Positions 47,702 through 57,294 of a stretch of 64,000 bases of DNA are shown one piece after another. The position numbers and the translations under genes are program-made. This stretch comes from Pholiota molesta (lineage: Eukaryota; Basidiomycota; Agaricomycetes; Agaricales; Strophariaceae): NCBI GenBank assembly GCA_014925825.1, contig JACGCK010000016.1:124001-188000 (forward strand), in the 5' to 3' direction. The notes beneath the pieces are model-generated. The model did not search any database. It was not told where the DNA came from and saw only the letters and a program-made list of their open reading frames with translations. Every line of letters begins with the position of its first letter. The first letter of the stretch is position 1.

Positions 47702-49521
47702 TGGAGGAGGGAACTTGAAGTGAGCAACCTGCGATAAGGCAAGGCGGTTAACAATTAGCGTTCAATGCTAGGCCGGTCCGCCAAGACGACACGTGCGCGA
47801 CGCGCATGAGGATATGCGTCGACGCGCATTGGAACCAGCCAAAACGCGTCGGTTCCCAAGATTGCCAGGTTCGCATGAACACCTAAGACCAGCTGATGAA
47901 TGGCCCAAGGAAATCGAAACTGAATCTCATTGGAGTGGCTCACTTGCTCACCACACTGTCTTGGAGGACATGCTACTGCTGGAGACACAAATGCAAGTAC
48001 ACCATCAGCTGATCCAACTAAGTATTCATTATTAGCGACTAGCACCCAAACTACATGCATGAATGCAATGATATATAGCTATGGTTTCCATCACATCTCC
48101 ATTCAAGAAATCCAAGATTTCGAAAGTCCCTGAGGTACATACAACATATGCATGGTGGTCCATCCGATTCTCCCACTCCGACTCCCAAAAAAAAACGACG
48201 TCCACAATTGTCTTGAAGGTACATCTACAATCATGTATACACGCAATACATGTTCCGCAAACTGAAAAAAAAAAAAGTACAAGCAAGGACGGGAGCAAGA
48301 CAGGGCACGAGAAGAACCGTTTTCCACAATCGAGGTTGCAAATGCGGCCATGCAGATGGGGCCACCCACCCTTTCCGTGGGGGGGAAGCGCATCGCATCG
48401 CAGCACACCAGTTCCCAACAAAACCCAAGCACAGCTGGGTCTGCCTGGGTCCTGATCTTCCAACGCTTCCTTTTGGGGATTAAGTGGAAGATCAGAGAAG
48501 CGCCGCGGATCGACAGATGGGTAGATGGATAGATTAAAGCAAGGCCAAAGGTGACGCCGATGGAGATGGAAGGGTGTGCGGGCGGTGATCATGATGCAAA
48601 GCATACACTATGTATCCGTCCCAAGCTCTGATGGACAGATGCAGATAGCGAGCCCACCAAAGTATAAGTCTATGTGTCGTACCGCCACCACGAACGGCAA
48701 CGGCAGTTATGCGGTTTCGTACAGACATGCAGCGTGTAACATGTTGCGCGGACGGTGGGTGGGGAAGAATGCGATGCAAGATGTGCGTGGGTAGGCGTGG
48801 GTGCCATTGGGTGGGTGCGAGGCGTCCCTCTTATTTTACAAGATACTTGAGGAACGCGGGTATCAGATATTCTTAGCTGTGGTGTATCAGCTATTTTGGT
48901 ATATGGGGGGCGAGGCGATGTGATCTGGTACGGCAGTGAGCAGCAGGCAGTGGGTGATGAATGGCGTATACTTGATAGCGGATGCGCAGATGCAGTGGGC
49001 AAAAGGAAGTGAGCGGCGCGTCGTTTTCAGTTTTGAGCTGGGAAGGGTCGGCAGTTCCATACTGTTCGGTGCAGGGTCCGTCCGACAGGCAAGGCAAAGT
49101 AGACAGATGTGCGAGGAAGGAGCAGGCAGAGCATTGATGGGGTGGATAGAGCGTCGCGGGGTTGATTAGAGCATAGACGGATGGGGTAGAGCGTTGATGG
49201 TCAATATGATATGACATGACATGGATGGTGTGCCATGGTGCGAAAAGATAGCGCCCCCGTCGTCGACGCAGCCGCCCAGCGGGCACGGGGGGCGGATAGA
49301 CACGATGTGCGTCGTTTGTTCATTCGTCAAAAATGAAAACGCAAAAGTGATGTGGTGCGTGCAGGACACGATACAATTACGACAGCACCCAAAATCAGAC
49401 AAGCGCAGGGGCACGCGCCCCCGTTATCGGCTCAGAATCCTCGACGCCCAAAACAATGGCTTCGTCCTCCAACTCGTCGTCGTCGTCCCCGACGTCCTTC
49501 TGCGCCAACGCCTCCGCGTCC
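47702..49521. other. Intergenic region
   Basis: This 1.8-kb stretch lies between the 3' end of the membrane-anchored protein gene and the dioxygenase start. It has many overlapping open frames on both strands with biased, low-complexity translations (Cys/His/Arg or Thr/Pro rich) and no family motif. I take these as chance frames in GC-richer DNA. Part must be the dioxygenase promoter and part a 3' UTR. Confidence 0.4.
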
Positions 49522-50636
49522 CTACCGGCGTATTTGACTCTTCGACGAGCCCTTGGCGGCCGCCGCGGGATACCTAACGCGCGTAACGCCCATCACGAGC
49601 TCAGGCAACGGCGGCGTCTCATCGTCATCATCATCACCCTCGTCGGAGGAAGACAAGACCTCTTCCTCGATACCGTGTCCGTGTCGATCCAGGCGCGCAT
49701 TCTTGCGCTGGAAGCGATTCTGCGAGGGCATGGCTATGAGCACGGCCACTTGCAGCATCTCCACGCGAATTTTGTACCCTGCAGGGGTGGCTGGTGCGCT
49801 GATGCCGCCTGCGCCTGGTCCAGCAGGCGGGGAGGATGCGTCAGCAGTCGCAGCAGGCGGGGGTGGGGCGGCGACGAGTGGGATACCGTCGCCTTCTTGC
49901 TCATCGTCGTCGCCCGAAGGTATGCGGTGGTGCCTGCGCGTGAATAGGCCGGCCATGCGGGCCCTCAGGGGCGTCGGTGTCGTAGGGGCGCTGCCGTTAA
50001 CCTGTGGCGCGAGTGCGGCGCTATCGAAGAGGGCAGCTGGGTCGGGAGAGGAGGGATCAAAGGAGGCGCCGGGTGGCAGAGGGAGGCGGGGGACGTGGCC
50101 GTCGCGCAGGCGGCGCTTGACCATGATAGGCTGGGCGGAGAGCGGCTGCAGGAGGGGGTGTGTTTAGTTGGCATGGCGCGAAAGAAAACATAAATAGAAA
50201 TGGAACGAGGCGTGGTAGGGTAAAGTTTTGGATGGATAGATGAAGGATGGGAGATGGGGTGCACGCACTGTGATACGATCCCACTTTGGACCCCCTGTAG
50301 CGATCCATGTGTCGATGAGCCTGGGGCGAACACCGAAGCGCTTGCGCCTGGAGCCCTGTGCGCGTGGTGCGAGGAAGAGGCCTGCGGCCATGGCCTCGTT
50401 GATGCGGCGGTTGTAGCGTTGGCGCAGGACATAGGAGCGCAGGACGATGGCGCAGGAGACGAAGAGGAGGAGGAAGAGGGTGGCGAGGAACGTGACGCTG
50501 GGCGGGGTCAGTGCGACAAACGGATGGGGCAGGGGACGCACAGGTAGAGATTGCTGGACGGGGAGCCGTGGGACTGGGGCGGAGACGGTGCGGTGGGGAC
50601 GGGGGAGACGGGGGCAGTGGAGGAGGAGGAGGCCAT
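49522..50636 (-). CDS. Single-pass membrane protein with disordered acidic tail, function unknown
   Basis: The gene encodes about 300 residues in three exons. The start at 50636 gives MASSSSTAPVSPVPTAP. A first intron (about 50517-50562) joins SSNLYL to the hydrophobic segment VTFLATLFLLLFVSCAIVL, which should span the membrane near residues 33-51. A basic juxtamembrane region follows (RSYVLRQRYNRR). Then come AQGSRRKRFGVRPRLIDTWI and GGPKWDRIT. A second intron (about 50143-50270) leads to PLSAQPIMVKRRLRDGHVPR. The rest is Pro/Ala/Ser-rich with an acidic DEGDDDDDETPP patch and the conserved-looking KIRVEMLQVAVLIAMPS. I do not recognise a family; similar single-pass proteins exist in other mushrooms as far as I can tell. 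DNA here is notably GC-rich. It is divergent from the next gene with only 89 bp between the starts. Confidence 0.72.
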
Positions 50637-50725
50637 GATGGGCGGAGGAAAGGGTGGGTGATGGGAACATGATGGCATTGATGTGCGGCTGCTATAGCGG
50701 TATATAACCAGGGCTCCCATAGGAT
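50637..50725. promoter_or_regulatory. Compact bidirectional promoter with TATA-like box
   Basis: Only 89 bp separate the start codons of two divergent membrane-protein genes. TATATAA at about 50700-50706 lies 20 bp before the plus-strand ATG, so it is either a TATA box for a very short leader or AT-rich promoter DNA. Both genes must share this segment or have promoters reaching into each other. Confidence 0.5.
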
Positions 50726-52586
50726 ATGGCCCCAACGATGGCCGCCCCCACCCTCACGCTGCCCAACGAGCTCAACCTGCCCCCGCACCTCTCCGCGCAC
50801 AAGTACTTCCTCGTCTGCACCCTCACCGTCGCCGCCTGGGACACCCTCGTCCTCTCCCCGCGCACATGGCGCCTATTCAAGATGCCCGGCTGGCCCGCCC
50901 TCAAGTTCATCTTCCACTTCCTGCGCTTCTGGATGCCTGTCGAGTTCATCATCGTCGGTGAGCTTATTGTTTGTTTCTGATCGACGCCCACCCCGATCGC
51001 GACTCACCGTAACGCGCCCGTCACAGCCGTTGCCTTCTTCGACACCAAGTGGTCACCAGAGGTACGCCGTCTTCTCACACACCCGCACTCGCCCTGACCC
51101 CACCCGCAGCAATGTCAGCGCTTCTATCTCTTTGAGCCCATCGCCACCGCCGTTCTTCTCGCTGCGACCTCGGGTCCGTCCTTTTTATTCGCGGCCTCCA
51201 GCGCCCGCTGACAACAACACTAATTTATTGCAGCCGTCCATGTTATTCGCATACATGCCATCTATGATGCCAAGCGCCCTATCCTCATCCTCATGAGTGC
51301 CCTCTACGCCCTCCAGATTGTCATGACAGGCGTCGCCTCGGGTTTCTACCGATGTACGTTCTCTGTCCCCCTCCCTCTCACTCCCCGTTTCCCCGGATAC
51401 CGCCTAAGCCTAATTCGCGTTCTTGGCGTACATTTATTAACTATGATATTCGCTTCTTTTCCAGCCGTGCCCCTGCTTCCAGGTCAGGGCTGCATCGCCG
51501 GCCCCAAACACAATTGGGTTGGCATCTACTGGGTTGCGCCCACTTTGCTCTACACTGTCTCCGTGAGTACCATCTGCATCACTTTGCTTTCCTCAATCCC
51601 GCTGCTATCGCTCCTCCGCCATCGGTATATTCACCACAGCGGGAGCATCCGTGCTATCTTGCTTTCCTTCCCTCCGATCATGATCATGATCATCGGCGTC
51701 TATTGATAGACCACGCGGTGTGGCATGCATAGCATCTCCTTCCTACTCTTGTTCCTATCTCAGCTGCTTCCTATCTTGTCTTCGTTCTATCTCACTCTGG
51801 GTTTCCCTTGAAACATCCTCATCTTTTCCTGATGTGATATATCAAAACTAATTTCCCAATTCCCCAGTTCGCGCTCGCACTATACCGCTCCATTGATTCC
51901 CTCCAAGCCCGGCCCATCAGCAAATGGAAGCTGATGCTGCGCGACGGTCTCAACCTCTACGGCGTAAGCGCCACCACCCCCTCCTCCTCCCGCATGCCAC
52001 TAACTAACCGCCCACCCGTTACAGGCCATCTGGCTCGTCAACACCATCAACATGCTCTTCTTCTTCATCGCGCGGCCGACCGACCCCTCCGACCCGATCA
52101 AGACCATCGTCACCTCCATGGCCGCGGTGCTCACCACCTCCATGACGCTGCGCATCATCCTCTCCGTGCGCGGCACGCTCGCGCACGGTGGCTCCTTCGC
52201 GCTCTCCGCCTCCTCCGCCGGCCAGTCCTCCTCGCACACCACGCACGTGCTGTCCACCGGCGCCGGCGCCGGCACCACCGGCCTGCGCCACGCGCACGCG
52301 GGCGCGGGCCACGGCGGCCAGGCCCGGTGGTGTCCGTGAGCCACGGCACGTTCACGCTCAGCGAGATGCGCGGGAAGCCCGAGGCGGGCTGGGCGGGCGA
52401 GGACGCGATGGCGGACGTGAAGGGCGGCGGCGTGGTGCGCGCGGGGGCGATGCGGAGGTGAAGGTCGCGCCGATTGCGAGGGATGAGGACGAGGAGGAGG
52501 AGGACGTGAGCGAGGGCGAGCGCGGGGTGAAGGTGACCGTGGATCGCGAGATCGGGTACGATACGACGGAGCGGTATCGCAAGTAG
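50726..52586 (+). CDS. Multi-pass membrane protein, DUF6533-like
   Basis: This is an integral membrane protein with about seven hydrophobic helices, of a type expanded in Agaricomycetes. The start ATG at 50726 gives MAPTMAAPTLTLPNEL. The first helix block AHKYFLVCTLTVAAWDTLVL matches the DUF6533 N-terminal pattern. Others are FHFLRFWMPVEFIIVGVAFF, AVLLAATSAVHVIRIHAIYD, LMSALYALQIVMTGVASGFY, GIYWVAPTLLYTVSFALALY, AIWLVNTINMLFFFIA and SMAAVLTTSMTLRIILSVRG. One intron, 51563-51867, is 305 bp, long for this genome. The cytosolic tail is Gly/Ser/His-rich and then acidic (SVSHGTFTLSEMRGKPEAG, DEDEEEEDVSEGERG, ending ERYRK). The tail needs two one-base frame corrections, near 52330 and 52445. The function is unknown; a receptor-like role has been suggested for such proteins but is not shown. 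Confidence 0.78.
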
Positions 52587-53120
52587 GGTATGCCCGGATG
52601 CGCCTCTATTTTGGTTGGCTGTTCGTTTTCGTTTTCGGATTACTATTCAGGATGGATTGGAAGATTAAAACGAGGATAGGCGAAATCCTCTGATATTCGC
52701 GTGTTGTCTGCTTATGCTTTGCTCTTTTTATATTTGTTTATCGTTAACATCTGCAGTGTAGTATATCTCTTTAGTATCTATATATCTAAGTCCTGAATTC
52801 CATGTGTCTGTTCAATTCTCAGTATTTCAGATTCCATCCACATGCAGTGGGCGCGCAATGAATTCTTTTCTCGCTCCACTTATGGTACTTCAGTGACCGA
52901 GTATACTGGAACTCGGTGGCGTTGAAGTTGTCCGCTTGGGTAAAATGAATATTCATCTTTCCTAGCATTAGCGCCGAAATCTAGGCTCAGCGCCAACCAA
53001 TTGGATGGGCGTACTGGGACAAACTTCAAGTTAAGTATACGAAACAGCAATGACAACTGACATTATCCAACCATTGGTGAAATATAACTCTACAGAAGAA
53101 ACCCGCTATATATCATCAAA
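52587..53120. other. Intergenic region
   Basis: This is an AT-rich 3' region of two convergent genes. No gene or repeat is seen. Confidence 0.4.
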
Positions 53121-54263
53121 CTAATTCAATATACCGTGAAGCTCGAGTTCAGCAATCAGGCCTGGCAAGTAATCCATAAACGATGACGAGTCCAGTGTAG
53201 GGAGGTTATCCAACTCCGCAGTGAAGCGAGGCCATAGCCCGTCTACACTGTTGTAATCTGCTGGAGGTTGCTTTTGCGCGATATACTTCCCTCGCGAGGT
53301 CGTTCAACCATCCCAATAAATGTCAGGCAACGGCCAGTGCTGGATAAATCAGCTTGACATCGTTCCTCATGGTCAGCAGCATTTCGAAGGCGAAACTCCT
53401 TTTCTGTATGCGACAGTTATGGTAATCGGACGTCATCCACTTTTCGACAAGTGTTCCGCGTTGAATCCTTGTTTGGTACGCCAGGAAAACAAACGCCAGG
53501 ATCCATATGAAGGCCTCCAACTCGTGTCGATAGTGCCGCGCAACTTTGCCTCGCCAGTATTTACCGGCCAATAGTTCTGAGGCCATGAATGGCATCGCTC
53601 TGCCCTGTCTTTCTGAGCACGCGCGCATCCTGTAGGGATATGGAGGTGTCGTGGTCGGTCAGAACACCGCATTCCAGACTGTCATCGTACATCATGTTCC
53701 GAAGGCAGGATCGCCGTACTCAAGTCCATTATTCCAACTGTATGCATGGACTGTAAGAGGGCAGTTTCTCATCAATAGCAGATAAAAATTGGCAGAATGT
53801 GCGTACATTTTACGACTTCAAGCCAGGCTTTGACGAAGTCGGCACCGGCCAGGGTCGTTAGTGGGAACATTCTCGAACTGTAATCCTTGGACTGCGCCGT
53901 TGATATGTCGAGCCACAACATGCAATGTCTCCGCTAGTACAAGCGCTCCTGTGGTGGCAACCCCCACAGCAGCTTTGAACATTCATTGACTGGTCATGCT
54001 CAAGCGGACATGCGGCTGTGTCGCCCTCATTCTGGCACGCAATGTCACCAGCAGGGGCCAAAGAGCCCAGGACTACAGTACCACGTCCTCCAAAGCAGTT
54101 ACGTGGGTGCGAGAGCCAGTCAAGGTGATCAATCTCAGTTTTCTGGGTATGTTTAACAGCTGGAGGTCCATCATACAGATCAGAGAGAGAATGAACTTGG
54201 ATGTTGAGGGGTGTCGGACTCGCTAGTATTTTCCGGGTGCACGAAGTTGGCGAGGATTCCATG
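53121..54263 (-). pseudogene. FunK1-like protein kinase copy A, decayed
   Basis: This copy is a paralogue of the gene directly upstream on the same strand (copy B). Shared segments include DLYDGPPA, HLDWLSHPRNCFGGRGTVVL, AMPFMASELLAGKYWRGKVA and RHYRHELEAFIWILAFVFLA. The copy ends in LDSSSFMDYLPGLIAELELH. These fit fungal FunK1-type kinase-like domains, in which PFM...L and YRHELEAFIW lie in the C-lobe. The parts lie in different frames, and single bases are missing relative to copy B (for example near 53365, 53380, 53610 and 53711). I do not find an intact catalytic loop in one frame. It is therefore probably a dead duplicate, although sequence error may add to the damage. Confidence 0.7.
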
Positions 54264-54642
54264 TGTTCAAGTGATTTCGATTATCAGCTTTGTATGACAG
54301 TGCGGTAGCTCAGAAGGTATAATAACTGCAATAGGGAGCTCGAGGAGAGTGGTGTCACTTATAAGAGATGCGGCGGCACTTGAAAACATCCGAGTCGAGT
54401 CATCAAAGTCAACGTTCAACGTTCAACATAGGCAGCAGGAAATCAATGCCGTTGAAATTACACCGCTTGAGTGGAAATGGCTAATAGGTATTATATCACA
54501 AGTGCCTGCATTTAATAAATAAAATAAGAGCTGGAACTCCAAGATCAGAGCCAGCAACCTGATGGCATGGAAATTGCATTGTTTAAAACTTATCCTGTCA
54601 AATTATCCACGAAACATAACCTATAGAACCAACACGCTATCA
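54264..54642. other. Spacer between the two FunK1 copies
   Basis: This short AT-rich spacer includes the direct repeat CAACGTTCAACGTTCAACA near 54410. It probably contains the duplicated upstream flank of the kinase unit. Confidence 0.35.
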
Positions 54643-55920
54643 TCAAACTAGATTTAGGGTATTACGAAGCTCGAGATCAGCAATCAGTTCTGGCAAGTAA
54701 TCCATAAACGAAGACGAGTCCAGTGCAGCGAATTTATCCAACTCCGCAACGAAGCGTGGCCACAACCCATCTACGCCGTTATAGCTTGCCAGGAGGCTGA
54801 TAGTGGCGTCATCTATATACATCGCGAGTCTGCTCAACCATTTCAATAGCTGTCTAGGCAACGGCCAGTGCTGAATAAAATCATCTTGACATCGTTTCCC
54901 ATGGTCAGGCAGCATTTCGAAGGCACGAAACTCGTTTTTCTGTAAGCGACAGTTATGTAATCGGACGTCATCCACTTTTCGACAAGTGTGCCGCGTTGAG
55001 ATTCCTTGTCCTGGTACGCCAGGAAAACAAACGCCAGGATCCATATAAAGGCCTCCAACTCGTGTCGATAGTGCCGCGCAACTTTGCCTCGCCAGTATTT
55101 ACCGGTCAATAGTTCTAAGGCCATGAATGGCATCGCTCCTGCCCTGTCTGTTCTGAGCACGCGCGCATCCTGTAGGGATATGGAGGTGTCGTGGTCGGTC
55201 AGAACGCCACATTCCAAACTGTCATCGTACATCATGTTCCGAAGGCAGGCATCGCCGTACTCAAGTCCGTTATTCCAACTGTATGCGTGGACTGTAAGCA
55301 GGGCAGTATTCTCATCAATATGTAGGATAAAAAATTGGGAAGAATGTGCGTACATTTTACGACTTCCAGCCAGGCTTTGACGAAGTCGGCACCGCCCAGG
55401 GTGTTAGTGGGAGTAGCATTTTCGAAACCGTAATCCTTGGAGTATGATACCCATATGTCGAGCCACAACGTCCAATGTCACCACTAGCACATGCCACTCC
55501 TTGTGGTAAATGGTTTGACAGCAGTCTTGTATGCTCCTTCGATTGATCGTGCTCAGGTAGATATTCAACTGAGTCGCCTTCGTTCTGCGACGCAGTATCA
55601 CTGGTAGGGAAGGAGGCACACACAAAATTCCGATACACGGCGTCGCCACGAGCCATAGAGCCAAGAACTGCAGTACCACGCGCTCCAAAGCAGTTAGGCG
55701 GGCTAGAGAGCCAATCCAATAGATCTATCTCAAATTTCCGGGTATCTTTACCAGCTGGAGGACCATCATACAGACCAGGAAAAGGACCAACTTGAAAGTC
55801 AAAGTCGAGGTGTTTTTCTATTTCCCGAGTGCCCGTCGGTGATACCATGTGTTGACTTTGGAAATCCTGGAAGGCCCAGCTTTGTATAACAGTGCGGCAG
55901 CTCAGAGGCGATAATTTCAA
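54643..55920 (-). CDS. FunK1-like protein kinase copy B, frame-broken
   Basis: This is a member of the fungal-specific FunK1 kinase family, expanded in mushrooms, with unknown substrates. The N-lobe part reads GLYDGPPAGKDTRKFEIDLL, LDWLSSPPNCFGARGTAVL. After an intron near 55357 the catalytic region reads YGDACLRNMMYDDSLECG (an HxD...N-type loop with Y in place of H) and VLTDHDTSISL (a DFG-like DHD). Then comes RTDRAGAMPFMALELLTG, followed by HYRHELEAFIWILAFVF. The last part (FEMLPDHGKRCQDDF, WPRFVAELDKFAALDSSS) lies in another frame. A base present in copy A (CC versus C near 54957) is missing there. No ATG start is clear near 55920; the frame opens from a non-ATG codon. The unusual Y in the catalytic loop leaves activity doubtful. 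Confidence 0.68.
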
Positions 55921-56102
55921 TCGGGCGGAATTGGAGTAGAAATAGTTTCTCGTAGGCAGACTTCGATGGGTTGATGATGAGTCGAGAGCAGAAGGTGGTG
56001 TCGCTTATAAGAAATGCGGAATTTGAAAACAGTAGCGTGTTCTTCCCATGATATTCTGGTCAAGACTATCATCACCTTCAATTGGATACGATTTATCGAT
56101 AC

Positions 56103-57283
56103 ATGTCGCACAATGATTTCCAAACCAGTCCACTGCAACTGACAGTGCTTAGCATTCAGAATGAGGTGAAGAAGTTGCTTCACTTGAGGAAAGCCCTCTC
56201 CAAACATAATCAAAAAGTCTTTTCTACTGATCTTGCTTTGGTGGCCCATGGTCTTCGGTATGTAAAGGATTAATCAACTAGCACATATCTAATGACGTCC
56301 TTCCATAGGTGAGAGGCAATGCTGATTGTTGGGGAATCTTAATTTCAACTTGCTTTCTTTCTTATAGGACTGGGTACCTCGTGGATTTGGTTGCACCAAA
56401 ATATCCTGTCGCGACATTCTCGAACCTAATTTCCACACTTCGTGCAGTAAGCTATATCAGGATATTGTCCCAAGGCATTTACATCCTAATTTTAAATATC
56501 CTTCAACAGAACCAAATACAAAAGACTTATTCGCCTCTGTTTTGCACGTCTTCGAACCGTCGTCAGAGCAGTCATTTTTCGTCAATGCTAAGCTGCTACC
56601 TGAAAGGATACAATCATTGCTCCCAATTCAAATCAAGTCCCAGAATATTATATCTGGTTCTTCGGCCGTTTTCCTTCGCCTTGAACCGCAAATTGAAGTG
56701 GTGAGTAGGGGTAATCTAGATTCTCAGGGTCTGGGGAGCGCAGGGTAACGTATCTTTATCATAGTTGGAAAAGACACCCAACAATCTTCTCCAGATCATA
56801 GATCGCCTTCTGCCACTGATGTCAAACTCCGAGTCTTTACCACTGTCTTTTTCTCTCCCAGTTGATACCAACATAGAAACCGCTGTTCCCCTTGCCGCAG
56901 TGCTGCTGGACTACCCAATAGCATATGTCCCTTCTTCATCTCCCCGAAATTGCTATCTAGGTCCTGCTAGACTTGTACGAGTGCAGCTTATGTTCGGTGC
57001 TGGGGATGAAGGAACAGAATCGGACCCAAGGACAATACCCACACCATCATGAAGTTCTCATGCCCAGCGCAAATGGGAGAGAGCAATCCAGACACATGCA
57101 ACCAGAAAACTGATATCGCAGTTGAAGGACACATTCACCATCCGGCTGCGACGAATTGGAGATCCAACCTGGCTGTCAACGTCACGCACAGTACGCGGAC
57201 TCTTGATCATATTACTTTCTAGGTTTTTGCAACAGCAGCTGGAAAGGGATTTGCGCATGGAAACAGAAAAAAATATTGGATAG
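56103..57283 (+). CDS. DUF4504 (UPF0739)-like protein, frame-broken C-terminus
   Basis: The start ATG at 56103 gives MSHNDFQTSPLQLTVLS. An intron at about 56257-56368 joins LVAHGLR to TGYLVDLVAPKYPVATFSNL. Later segments are FASVLHVFEPSSEQSFFVNA, LLPERIQSLLPI and, after an intron at about 56701-56765, EVLEKTPNNLLQIIDRLLPL. The block LLDYPIAYVPSSSPRNCYLG resembles the conserved 'GYPvvY...NCL' region of DUF4504/C1orf74, and DNTHTIMKFSCPAQMG follows. This similarity is moderate and from memory of the family. The frame changes near 57020 and again near 57070, and the most protein-like reading then runs to a stop at 57283, 11 bp from the stop of PPWD1 on the other strand. The intron before 56512 also joins awkwardly by one base. 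No function is known. Confidence 0.6.
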
Positions 57284-57294
57284 CCGGAGTACAA

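Noticed and set aside
47702..49521. Many overlapping open frames on both strands
   Set aside because: Translations are low-complexity and mutually exclusive, and none shows domain motifs or plausible splice joins.
55917..56249. Minus-strand open frame upstream of FunK1 copy B
   Set aside because: It overlaps the first exon of the DUF4504-like gene on the plus strand, which splices cleanly into conserved sequence.
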